From NCBI GenBank assembly GCA_003158755.1, contig PMLF01000285.1:1-7119 (forward strand): DNA of 7,119 bases. The letters are read 5' to 3'. Shown one piece after another: positions 1 to 6,575 of the stretch. Below the pieces are notes generated by a model that worked only from the letters and a program-made list of their open reading frames with translations, was not told where the DNA came from and did no database searches. Origin of the DNA: Elusimicrobiota bacterium (lineage in GTDB: Bacteria > Elusimicrobiota > Elusimicrobia > FEN-1173). Made by a program: the position numbers and the translations under genes. Every line of letters starts with the position of its first letter. Position 1 is the stretch's first letter.

Positions 1-22
1 CCTCCCCTTACAAAGGGGAGGG
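1..22. repeat. palindromic repeat at window edge
   Basis: The arms CCTCCCCTT (1-9) and AAGGGGAGG (13-21) pair perfectly around a 3-nt loop. The left arm is cut by the window edge and G22 suggests at least one more pair. The CCTCCCC arm resembles the arms of the palindromes near 6605, 7044 and 7101, but the loop differs. It lies about 57 nt downstream of the pyrC' stop, so it could form a hairpin at the 3' end of the pyr transcript. Whether a T-run follows cannot be seen. Confidence 0.75.
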
Positions 23-45
23 AATAAAAGCGATTGTTACGTCAC

Positions 46-61
46 AAAAAGCGACTTTCGC
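46..61 (-). terminator. weak terminator-like stem with T-run after pyrC'
   Basis: On the minus strand GCGA and TCGC flank a 3-nt AAG loop and are followed immediately by TTTTT. It starts about 18 nt after the pyrC' stop codon, where an operon terminator would be expected. The stem has only 4 bp, which is short for an intrinsic terminator. This could be chance, or it could act together with the palindrome at 1-22. Confidence 0.25.
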
Positions 62-78
62 AATAACCTTGTGAAAAA

Positions 79-1398
79 TTAGGCCGTTTTCAACGCTTCG
101 CGGCGGAGGACGACGTGGCCGCCGACGAGAACGGCTTGGGGAAAACCCCGCAGGGTCGCGCCCAGAAACGGGGAGTTGCGGCTTTTGGAGCTGAACGCGG
201 AAATCTTGCGCTCCTCCGACGGGTCGATGACGACGATGTCGGCGGGGGCGCCGTCGGCCAGGGTGCCCGCGGGGAGCTTCAGCAACTGGGCGGGAGAGGT
301 CGAAAGTCGTCGGATCGCCTCCAGCCAGGAGAGGTGTCCGGGCTCGACCAGCCTGGTCACGACCAACGGCAGCAACGTCTCCAGGCCGATCATGCCGAAG
401 GGCGCGGCGGAGAACTCCTGTTCTTTGGCGGACCGGCCCTGGGGAGCGTGGTCGGAGGCCACGGCGTCGATGATGCCGTCGGCGAGAGCGCGCAATAACG
501 CCTCGCGGTCGTCGGCCTCCCGCAGCGGAGGGCGGACCTTGGCCATAGACCCGTGCTCCACCACGGCCTCGTCGGTGAGCGTGAAATAGTGGGGAGCCGT
601 CCAGCAAACCACGGGGAGTTCCCGCCGCTTGGCGTCGCGAATCCGTTCCACCCCTTGCCGGGTGGTGATGGGGCCCAGGACCAGACGGGCGCCGGTGAGT
701 TCCGCCAGGGCCAAAACCCGGGCTAGGGCGATGGATTCGGATTGTCGCGGAACGCCCCGGTGCCCGAGGCGCGTGGAGAGGGGACCTTCGTTCATCATCC
801 CGTCGGGGGCCAGCGATCGGTCTTCAAGGCCCAGGAACACGGGCAGGTCGAAGACCTTGGCGTATTCGAGGGCGCGGCGCAAAAGGAGGGAGCTGGGAAT
901 GGATTGGCCGGAGTCCGACGCGGCGACGGCGCCCGCCTTGGCCATGGCGCCCAACTCCGATAAACGGTCCGGCGCTTCGCCCATGGTCAGCGCTCCCGCC
1001 GGCCAGACGCGCACGCAGGCGGTCTCGGCGGCGCGGCGCAAAAGGAATTGGACGCTGGATTCCTCGTCGGTCAGAGGATCGGTGTCGGGCATGGCGACGA
1101 CGCTGGTGACGCCGCCCGCGGCCGCGGCCCGGGTCCCTGTCTCGATGTTCTCGGCGCCCTCGTTGCCGGGCTCGCGAAGATGGACGCAAAGATCCACCAG
1201 GCCCGGAGCGACGATGCACCCTTTGGCCTCCAGCACCGAGGCGCCCGACGGAGGAGGCAGATTCTTGGCCACGCGGACGATGCGGCCCCCGTCGATCAGG
1301 ACGTCGAACTCGCCGTCCCGCTCCGAAGACGGGTCCACCACGCGGCCGCCGCGGATCAGCAGGATTCCGTCTTTGTTCGAATCGTTGTGGGAAGTCAT
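79..1398 (-). CDS. pyrC: Pseudo-dihydroorotase (PyrC'-like, probably non-catalytic partner of PyrB)
   Basis: This is a 439-aa amidohydrolase-fold protein clearly homologous to type I dihydroorotases. It has an N-terminal VIDGGRI-like strand, APGLVDL (64-70), LREPG (74-78), ASDHAP (314-319) and a C-terminal KSRNSPFLG segment (405-413). The catalytic site is degraded. The first His of the HxH motif is Cys71 (DLCVH, 69-73), the His expected in the DHCED region is Gly190 (LGLED), and the His expected in the QHVST region is Pro243 (GPITT). His73, Asp162, His270 and Asp316 remain. Asn of MPNT is Asp105 and Asn of NPPLR is Arg289. In Pseudomonas, an inactive PyrC' encoded directly after pyrB is needed to assemble the aspartate transcarbamoylase dodecamer. 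The same order and a 4-nt overlap occur here, so I infer a structural role. The start ATG overlaps the pyrB stop as ATGA, and only a weak upstream ribosome site is visible, which favours translational coupling. Automatic annotation would probably call it dihydroorotase. The reading frame stays open upstream through pyrB, but the homology begins at this ATG. Confidence 0.93.
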   Translation of the reverse strand: MTSHNDSNKDGILLIRGGRVVDPSSERDGEFDVLIDGGRIVRVAKNLPPPSGASVLEAKGCIVAPGLVDLCVHLREPGNEGAENIETGTRAAAAGGVTSVVAMPDTDPLTDEESSVQFLLRRAAETACVRVWPAGALTMGEAPDRLSELGAMAKAGAVAASDSGQSIPSSLLLRRALEYAKVFDLPVFLGLEDRSLAPDGMMNEGPLSTRLGHRGVPRQSESIALARVLALAELTGARLVLGPITTRQGVERIRDAKRRELPVVCWTAPHYFTLTDEAVVEHGSMAKVRPPLREADDREALLRALADGIIDAVASDHAPQGRSAKEQEFSAAPFGMIGLETLLPLVVTRLVEPGHLSWLEAIRRLSTSPAQLLKLPAGTLADGAPADIVVIDPSEERKISAFSSKSRNSPFLGATLRGFPQAVLVGGHVVLRREALKTA

Positions 1399-2366
1399 TC
1401 GGTCAGGATCTCGGCCACTTTGGCCGACTCGCGCGGGTGGGCCGTCAGACCCTGGGACCCGCCGAAGAGGTGGAGCACCGCCATGCGCACGGCGATGCCG
1501 TTGGTCACTTGCTCCAAAATCAGGCTTCGGGGACCGTCGGCCACATCCGACGAAATCTCGATCCCGCGGTTCATGGGGCCGGGGTGAAGGACCAGGCAGT
1601 CCGGCTTGGCCAGGCGCAACCGCTCGCTGGTGAGTCCGTAGAATTCCGTGTATTCCTGGATCGTCGGGAAGAAGGCGCCGTCCATGCGCTCCCTTTGGAG
1701 ACGGAGGACGTTGATGATGTCGGCGCCTTCCAGAGCCTCCTCGATCTTGTAGCAGACCCGCACGTTCTTTCCGAAAACCTCTTGGACTCCCGGCGGGATG
1801 AGCGTGGCCGGGCCGCACAGGGTCACGCGGGCGCCGAGCTTGGTCAAACCCCACAGGTTGGACCGCGCCACGCGGCTGTGGAGGATGTCCCCCAGGATCA
1901 CGACGTGGAGGCCGTCGATGCGCTTCTTCTTGTCGAGAATCGTGAAGAGGTCCAAAAGGCCTTGCGTCGGGTGCTCGTGGGAACCGTCGCCCGCGTTGAT
2001 GACGCGCGCCTTGACGCTCTTGGCCACCAAATCCGCCGCGCCCGAAGCCGAGTGACGGATGACCATGAAATCCACTTTCATGGCCTCGTAGGTCTTGGCC
2101 GTGTCCAGGAGGGACTCGCCCTTGGTGACGGAGCTGGTGGAGGCGGAGAAGCTCAAGGTGTCGGCGGAAAGCCGCTTGGCGGCGAGCTCGAAGGAGGAGC
2201 GGGTACGGGTGGACGGCTCGAAAAAGAGGAGAGCGACGGTCTTGCCCCGGAGCACGGGGACTTTCTTGATGGAACGGGTGAAGAGGTTCTTCATGGGCCG
2301 CGCGGTGTCGAGGATGGCCTCGATCTGGGCGACGGAAAGCTGTTCGATGCCGAGGAGGTCTTTCAT
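1395..2366 (-). CDS. pyrB: Aspartate carbamoyltransferase catalytic chain
   Basis: PyrB condenses carbamoyl phosphate with aspartate, the committed step of UMP synthesis, in the cytoplasm. The 323-aa protein is full length and the active site looks intact. The carbamoyl-phosphate loop STRTR is at 52-56, with Lys82 in TKGES and Arg104 in IRHSASG. HPTQ is at 132-135, Arg165 in GDILHSRVARSN, Arg221 and Gln223 in RLQRER, and HPGPMNRGIEI at 260-270. These positions match the known E. coli catalytic residues within a few residues, and STRT falls at exactly 52-55. No N-terminal extension like that of Pseudomonas PyrB is present. No pyrI regulatory subunit lies nearby; instead the dihydroorotase-like gene follows, as in class A aspartate transcarbamoylases. 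Its ATG overlaps the pyrR stop by 4 nt, preceded by GGGAAAGGA, and its stop overlaps the pyrC' start. Confidence 0.97.
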   Translation of the reverse strand: MKDLLGIEQLSVAQIEAILDTARPMKNLFTRSIKKVPVLRGKTVALLFFEPSTRTRSSFELAAKRLSADTLSFSASTSSVTKGESLLDTAKTYEAMKVDFMVIRHSASGAADLVAKSVKARVINAGDGSHEHPTQGLLDLFTILDKKKRIDGLHVVILGDILHSRVARSNLWGLTKLGARVTLCGPATLIPPGVQEVFGKNVRVCYKIEEALEGADIINVLRLQRERMDGAFFPTIQEYTEFYGLTSERLRLAKPDCLVLHPGPMNRGIEISSDVADGPRSLILEQVTNGIAVRMAVLHLFGGSQGLTAHPRESAKVAEILTE

Positions 2367-2911
2367 TCCTTTCCCGACCCCCTTTTATCGGCGATCCACA
2401 CGGCGTCCTCGCCGTCCACTTCCTCGAGGTGCACTTCCACCCGCTGGTCGGCGTCGGCCAGGAGGGTCTCGCCCACGACGTCCGGCTGGATGGGCAGTTC
2501 ACGCCGGCCCCGGTCCACCAGGGCCGCCAGCCGCACGCGGTCCGGCCGCCCGAAATCCATCAATTCATCCAGGGCGCAGCGGATGGTGCGGCCGGTGTAC
2601 AGCACGTCGTCCACCAGGAAGATCGTCCGGCCGGAGAGGTCGAAAGGGATGTCCGTATCCTGGACGACGGGGTTCAGGCGGGCCTCCCCCATGTCGTCGC
2701 GGTAAAAAGTGATGTCCATGCTCCCGACGGGAATTTCGGGAGACCCTTTTTCCCGCAAGGCGGCGGCCAGGCGCTTCGCCAAGGGGACCCCGCGCGAATG
2801 GATGCCGATCAACGCCCACCGATCGCGCGGCTCCTCGACGGTACGGAGGATCTTTTCGGCCATCTTGGCGATGGCGGCGCGGACCTCGGTTTGGGAGAAT
2901 ATTTTTTTCAT
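2363..2911 (-). CDS. pyrR: PyrR bifunctional regulator / uracil phosphoribosyltransferase
   Basis: This 182-aa protein is of normal PyrR length and belongs to the type I phosphoribosyltransferase fold. The PRPP loop FLVDDVLYTGRT spans 98-109. DITFYRDD (66-73) and LVDRGRRELPI (131-141) are strongly characteristic of PyrR. In Bacillus the protein binds UMP and pyr mRNA to promote termination, and it also converts uracil and PRPP to UMP. Here it heads the pyrR-pyrB-pyrC' block. I see no PyrR RNA-binding loop or attenuator in the 151 nt upstream, and the ATGA junctions leave no room for one downstream. Enzymatic salvage or another mode of regulation is therefore possible. A TATAAT box ends only 9 nt before the ATG. 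The nearest GGAAG lies too far upstream for a normal ribosome site, so the transcript may be leaderless. The start is supported by the family-like MKKIFSQTEVRAAIAKMA opening. Confidence 0.95.
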   Translation of the reverse strand: MKKIFSQTEVRAAIAKMAEKILRTVEEPRDRWALIGIHSRGVPLAKRLAAALREKGSPEIPVGSMDITFYRDDMGEARLNPVVQDTDIPFDLSGRTIFLVDDVLYTGRTIRCALDELMDFGRPDRVRLAALVDRGRRELPIQPDVVGETLLADADQRVEVHLEEVDGEDAVWIADKRGSGKE

Positions 2912-2920
2912 GCCGGTGGA

Positions 2921-2948
2921 ATTATACTTCCTTTCGTCTTGAGATCAT
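2921..2948 (-). promoter_or_regulatory. candidate promoter immediately upstream of pyrR
   Basis: A perfect -10 hexamer TATAAT occupies 2926-2921 on the minus strand. At 16-nt spacing the upstream hexamer is ATGATC (2948-2943), which shares only TGA with the TTGACA consensus. A start 5-9 nt downstream of the -10 would fall between about 2916 and the pyrR ATG at 2911. Any leader would then be nearly or completely absent. The -10 match is strong but the -35 is weak. Confidence 0.4.
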
Positions 2949-2968
2949 ATCCGAATGCCCACAAATCC

Positions 2969-2997
2969 GCTCATGTTGAGCCTGTCGAAACATGAGC
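2969..2997. repeat. REP-like hairpin unit 1
   Basis: The arms GCTCATGTT (2969-2977) and AACATGAGC (2989-2997) are perfectly complementary around an 11-nt core GAGCCTGTCGA. The reverse complement of that core, TCGACAGGCTC, differs by one base from the core of the unit at 3013-3045. The two units are therefore inverted relatives. It lies between purD and the pyrR promoter. It resembles dispersed REP-type elements, but I cannot count genome copies from here. Confidence 0.8.
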
Positions 2998-3012
2998 CAT
3001 CGCCGCGACAGG

Positions 3013-3045
3013 CCGCTCACCCTTCGACAAGCTCAGGGTGAGCGG
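3013..3045. repeat. REP-like hairpin unit 2 after purD
   Basis: The arms CCGCTCACCCT (3013-3023) and AGGGTGAGCGG (3035-3045) form an 11-bp stem around TCGACAAGCTC. It begins 18 nt beyond the purD stop. No T-run follows on the minus strand, so it is not a standard intrinsic terminator. It could protect the 3' end of the pur mRNA or be a dispersed element. A competing small stem, GCGGT/ACCGC at 3042-3055, overlaps its edge. Confidence 0.85.
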
Positions 3046-3062
3046 TGTTTACCGCACAAGCA

Positions 3063-4352
3063 CTAAACCTTCGCCAGCCTCAGCCCGCGGGCCCCTATGT
3101 CCTGGCGGAAATGGGCACCGTCGAACCGAATCCTTCCGAGGGCGTCGTAGGCCTTGCGTCGGGCGTCGACTAGGTCCGATCCGACGGCCGTCACGCCCAG
3201 GACGCGTCCGCCCGCAGTTACGACGCGGCCGTCTTTCAACGAAGTGCCGGCGTGGAAAACCGTCACGCCCGGCAGGGAGGCAACCGCCTCCAAACCCTCG
3301 ATGACGTCGCCCTTCCGTGGTTCGGCGGGATAGCCGTGGGCGGCCATCACCACCACGACCCCGGCCCCCGGCCGCCGCCGCAACTCGCGAGACTCCAACC
3401 GGCCGTCGGCGACTGCCTCGAAAAGATCCACCCAATCCTCGTCGATCATGGGCAGGATCACCTGGGTCTCGGGGTCGCCGAACCGCACGTTGAATTCCAA
3501 AAGTTTCGGGCCCTGGCGGGTCAGCATGAGTCCGAAATAGATCACGCCCCGGTAATCGATCCCGTCGGCCTGAAGACCTTTCAAGAACGGTTCGCACACC
3601 TCCGCCTCGATGCGCTTCCAAAGGGCGTCGGTCAGTTGAGGCACGGGGCCGTAGGCGCCCATGCCTCCCGTGTTCGGGCCTTCGTCCCCGTCGGAAACCC
3701 GCTTGTGGTCCTGGGTGGGCAGGAGAGGCAACAGGGTCTTCCCGTCGCAGAGGGCGATGACGGAGAGTTCCTCCCCCTCCAGCGTTTCTTCCAAAACCAC
3801 TTTCTCGCCGGCGGCGCCGAACACCCGTTTGATCATGGCGTCCTGGAGGGCGACGATCACTTCGTCGACGCTCTTGGCCACGACGACGCCTTTGCCGGCG
3901 GCCAAGCCGGACGCCTTCACAACGCGGAACGCGGGGCTGTACTCGTTCGAATGAACGAACCCCAGGGCGTCCTCCGCGAACGAGAACACCCGGTAATCGG
4001 CCGTGGGCAGGTTGTGCCGGCGCATGAAATCCTTGGCGACCGCCTTGCTGCCTTCCAGCTCGGCGGCCTTCTTCCCGACGCCGAACACTTTCTGTCCGGC
4101 CGCGCGAAGGGCGTCGGCCAGACCGTCGACCAGAGGCCCCTCCGGGCCGATCACCGTGAGGGAAATTTCTTTTTCCTTGAGGAATCCCAGGACGGCCGAC
4201 GGGTCTTTGACGTTCAGCGCGACGCATTCGGCGAGTTGGGCGATGCCCGCGTTGCCCGGGGCGCAGTAAACCTTCCCCGCTTTCGGGCTCTTCCGGATCG
4301 CCCAGACCAGGGCGTGTTCGCGGCCGCCGCCGCCGATCACCAGGATGTTCAT
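3063..4352 (-). CDS. purD: Phosphoribosylamine--glycine ligase (GAR synthetase)
   Basis: PurD joins phosphoribosylamine, the PurF product, to glycine using ATP, giving GAR in step 2 of purine synthesis. The 429-aa protein is a full-length ATP-grasp enzyme. It has an N-terminal VIGGGGREHAL motif (5-15), GPEGPLVDG (69-77), an ATP-grasp segment KASGLAAGKG (146-155), PNTGGMGAYGP (226-236), and the GARS signature RFGDPETQ (290-297). No key motif looks damaged. Its ATG lies 4 nt after the purF stop with no clear ribosome site, so coupling to purF translation is likely. Placing it beside purF makes sense because phosphoribosylamine is short-lived. It is the last gene of the pur block and ends with TAG just before a REP-like hairpin. 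Confidence 0.98.
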   Translation of the reverse strand: MNILVIGGGGREHALVWAIRKSPKAGKVYCAPGNAGIAQLAECVALNVKDPSAVLGFLKEKEISLTVIGPEGPLVDGLADALRAAGQKVFGVGKKAAELEGSKAVAKDFMRRHNLPTADYRVFSFAEDALGFVHSNEYSPAFRVVKASGLAAGKGVVVAKSVDEVIVALQDAMIKRVFGAAGEKVVLEETLEGEELSVIALCDGKTLLPLLPTQDHKRVSDGDEGPNTGGMGAYGPVPQLTDALWKRIEAEVCEPFLKGLQADGIDYRGVIYFGLMLTRQGPKLLEFNVRFGDPETQVILPMIDEDWVDLFEAVADGRLESRELRRRPGAGVVVVMAAHGYPAEPRKGDVIEGLEAVASLPGVTVFHAGTSLKDGRVVTAGGRVLGVTAVGSDLVDARRKAYDALGRIRFDGAHFRQDIGARGLRLAKV

Positions 4353-4356
4353 GGCG

Positions 4357-5766
4357 TTAATCGGTGGTCATCGTCCCGTGTCCGGGGACCGGGATGGGGT
4401 ATTTATCGGTGAAGCAGGCGGTGCAGAAGTTCTTCGGGTCCTGGCCGGTGGACTGGAGCATGCCCTTGAGGCTGAGGTAGTGCAGGCTGTTCACTCCCAG
4501 GTGGCGGCGGATCTCCTCGACGGACCACTTGGCGCCGATCAGCTCGTCGCGGTCCGGCGTGTCGATGCCGTAGAAGCAGGGCCCGGTGATGGGCGGGGAG
4601 GAGATGCGCATGTGGATCTCTTTCGCGCCCGCGCGCCGCAACATGCGAACGAGCTTCCGGCTGGTGGTACCGCGGACGATGGAGTCGTCCACGAGGACCA
4701 CGCGCTTGCCTTTGATCGCCTCGGCCACGACCACGTATTTCATGCGGGCGCCGAAGTCCCGGATGGACTGCTTGGGCTCGATGAAGGTGCGGCCGCGGTA
4801 GTGGCTGCGCATCAAGCCCATCTCGAAGGGAATCTTTGATTGCTCGGCGAAACCCACGGCCGCGCAGTTGGCGCTGTCCGGAACGCCGCAGATGATGTCC
4901 GCTTTGACCGGGGCCTCGCGGGCCAACTGGCGGCCCATCTCCCGGCGTGCCTCGTAGACGCTGCCGCCGAAGATCCGGCTGTCGGGGCGGGAAAAGTAGA
5001 CGAACTCGAAGACGCACCGCGCGGGAGGCTTCTCGGGCAGGACGGCCACGGTGCGCGCGCCGTCTCCGTCGATGGCCACAATTTCGCCCGGCTTCACTTC
5101 CCGCACCAAACGCGCGCCGATGATGTCGAAGGCGCACGTTTCCGAAGCGGCCACCCAGGAACCGTTCAACCGGCCCAAGTGCAGGGGCCTGACACCCCAG
5201 GGGTCGCGGATGACGTAGAGGGTCTTGAGGGACATGAGCACCAAGCTGTAGGCCCCGACGACTTGGAGCAGCGCTTCCTTGATGGCGTCGGGCACGTTGT
5301 TGGCGGGGGAGCGGGCGATGAGGTGGAGGATGACCTCCGTGTCGGAAGAAGTTTGGAAGATGGAGCCCTGCCGTTCCAACTGGGTTCGAAGAATATTAGC
5401 GTTGGTCAGGTTCCCGTTGTGGCCGATGGCCAGGGGTCCGCGCTGGGTCTTGACGACGATGGGCTGGGCGTTGATCAAATTGGAATACCCCGCCGTGGCG
5501 TAGCGCACGTGCCCGACGGCCATCTTGCCCACCAGGCGGTCCACGGCCTCGGGCTTGAAGACGTCGGCCACCAGGCCCATCGACACGTGGGCGTGGAACT
5601 TCTTCCCGTCGGAAGTGACGATCCCCGCCGACTCCTGCCCCCGGTGCTGAAGCTGCTGGAGGCCCAAGTAGCTCAACCGCGCCGCCTCGCGGTGGTTGTA
5701 GATCCCGAAGACGCCGCACTCTTCGTGGAGGGAATCCGATGGGGGTTTGCCGGAATAATAAGTCAT
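4357..5766 (-). CDS. purF: Amidophosphoribosyltransferase (glutamine PRPP amidotransferase)
   Basis: PurF catalyses the first committed step of purine synthesis, PRPP plus glutamine to phosphoribosylamine. The 469-aa protein begins with a 16-residue segment ahead of Cys17 in EECGVFG. This fits the cleaved propeptide and N-terminal nucleophile known from Bacillus-type enzymes. HRGQESAG (41-48), GHVRYAT (85-91) and GHNGNL (115-120) complete the glutaminase domain. The PRPP loop VVLVDDSIVRGTT spans 356-368. Cys251, Cys397, Cys448 and Cys451 (CTAC) match the four [4Fe-4S] ligands of the Bacillus enzyme, so an oxygen-sensitive cluster is expected. The segment just before the PRPP loop reads KYVVVAEA (343-350), where many homologues have KLNPVR-like residues. 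The gene starts 3 nt after the purQ stop, with AGGTGA inside the purQ end as its ribosome site. Confidence 0.98.
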   Translation of the reverse strand: MTYYSGKPPSDSLHEECGVFGIYNHREAARLSYLGLQQLQHRGQESAGIVTSDGKKFHAHVSMGLVADVFKPEAVDRLVGKMAVGHVRYATAGYSNLINAQPIVVKTQRGPLAIGHNGNLTNANILRTQLERQGSIFQTSSDTEVILHLIARSPANNVPDAIKEALLQVVGAYSLVLMSLKTLYVIRDPWGVRPLHLGRLNGSWVAASETCAFDIIGARLVREVKPGEIVAIDGDGARTVAVLPEKPPARCVFEFVYFSRPDSRIFGGSVYEARREMGRQLAREAPVKADIICGVPDSANCAAVGFAEQSKIPFEMGLMRSHYRGRTFIEPKQSIRDFGARMKYVVVAEAIKGKRVVLVDDSIVRGTTSRKLVRMLRRAGAKEIHMRISSPPITGPCFYGIDTPDRDELIGAKWSVEEIRRHLGVNSLHYLSLKGMLQSTGQDPKNFCTACFTDKYPIPVPGHGTMTTD

Positions 5767-5769
5767 TTT

Positions 5770-6558
5770 TTAATTCACCTGGGCGGCGTACCGCACCGCG
5801 TTTTTGAATACCTGGAGGCCCACGCCGTTCTCGGGCAGGGGCTTCAGTCTGGTCCAATGGGGATGCTGATGCGGGAAGGCGTAGCGCTCGGGATGGGGCA
5901 TCATGCCCAACACGTTGCCCGCGGCGTTGACGATGCCCGCGATGTCGGCCGTGGAACCGTTGGGGTTCCACGGGAACCCGGCCTTCCGGCCTTGGGGGTC
6001 CACGTAACGGAAAACCACCTGGCCGTTGCGTTCCAGGGTCTTGAGGACTTTGTCCGACGAGGGAAGGAACTTCCCCTCGCCGTGGGCCACGGGGAGCGGG
6101 AACACGTCCGGCAGCCCCTTCGTGAAGATGGACTTCTTGGAAGCGGTTTTCATGAACGTCCAGCGGCACTCGAACTTCCCGGAGTCGTTGTCGGTTAGAG
6201 TGACGGACAAGTCCTTGTCCCATCCGTCCAAACCCGGCAGGAGCCCGCACTTGACCAACACTTGGAACCCGTTGCAGATTCCGATTAAGGGCTTCTTCGC
6301 CGAGACGAACGCGTCCAGGGATTCCCGCAAACCATAAAGGAGCTTGTTGGCCAGCACCTTGCCGGAGGCCACGTCGTCCCCGAAGGAAAACCCGCCCGGG
6401 ATCACCATCAATTGGAAATCCGAGACTTTCTTCTCCCCTTTCAAGAGGGCGTTGATGTGCACTTCCTCCACCCGGGCGCCGGCTTTCTCCAGCGCCCACG
6501 TGGTTTCCCCGTTGCAGTTCGTCCCCGCGCAACGGAGGACCAAAGCTTTGATCGTCAT
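5770..6558 (-). CDS. purQ: Phosphoribosylformylglycinamidine synthase, glutaminase subunit (long PurQ)
   Basis: PurQ hydrolyses glutamine and passes ammonia to PurL, which converts FGAR to FGAM (step 4 of purine synthesis). The 262-aa protein is a class I glutamine amidotransferase. It has the opening LRCAGTNCNGET (8-19), PGGFSFGDD (54-62), the nucleophile Cys95 in GICNGFQ (93-99), VAHGEGKF (157-164), and His222/Glu224 in MPHPER (220-225). The triad is complete. It is about 35 residues longer than the Bacillus PurQ and appears to be the long form of the family. No purL or purS is in the window. The ATG has a modest GGGA 6 nt upstream and overlaps the end of a six-codon ORF as ATGA. Confidence 0.96.
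   Translation of the reverse strand: MTIKALVLRCAGTNCNGETTWALEKAGARVEEVHINALLKGEKKVSDFQLMVIPGGFSFGDDVASGKVLANKLLYGLRESLDAFVSAKKPLIGICNGFQVLVKCGLLPGLDGWDKDLSVTLTDNDSGKFECRWTFMKTASKKSIFTKGLPDVFPLPVAHGEGKFLPSSDKVLKTLERNGQVVFRYVDPQGRKAGFPWNPNGSTADIAGIVNAAGNVLGMMPHPERYAFPHQHPHWTRLKPLPENGVGLQVFKNAVRYAAQVN
5775..5780 (-). promoter_or_regulatory. purF ribosome binding site inside purQ 3' end
   Basis: AGGTGA on the minus strand lies 8 nt upstream of the purF ATG, within the last codons of purQ. It supports the chosen purF start and suggests that ribosomes finishing purQ can re-initiate on purF. Confidence 0.6.
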
Positions 6559-6575
6559 AAGAGTTCCCGCATCAT
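6555..6575 (-). CDS. possible six-codon leader ORF between the DUF559 gene and purQ
   Basis: This short frame encodes Met-Met-Arg-Glu-Leu-Leu and a stop. Its ATG overlaps the stop of the DUF559 gene as ATGA, and its stop overlaps the purQ start as ATGA. AAAAGGA sits 6 nt upstream, a better ribosome site than that of purQ itself. It could couple purQ to upstream translation. With so few codons, chance cannot be excluded. Confidence 0.25.
   Translation of the reverse strand: MMRELL

Noticed and set aside
31..70. Imperfect inverted similarity between GATTGTTACG and CGCAATAAC after pyrC'.
   Set aside because: Only about six of nine positions match, too weak to call an element end or a stem.
79..2502. 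A single continuous minus-strand frame of about 800 codons spanning pyrC' and pyrB, suggesting a fusion.
   Set aside because: The upstream part is an arginine- and proline-rich off-frame reading of pyrB. Homology to dihydroorotase begins at the ATG at 1398, and pyrB is intact in its own frame.
1437..2705. Long plus-strand open frames (also near 3252-4412 and 4840-6198).
   Set aside because: They are antisense to well-supported pyr and pur genes, show no recognisable motifs, and are expected in GC-rich DNA.
3042..3055. Short GCGGT/ACCGC hairpin after purD as a terminator.
   Set aside because: It has five base pairs with no T-run and competes with the stronger 11-bp stem at 3013-3045.
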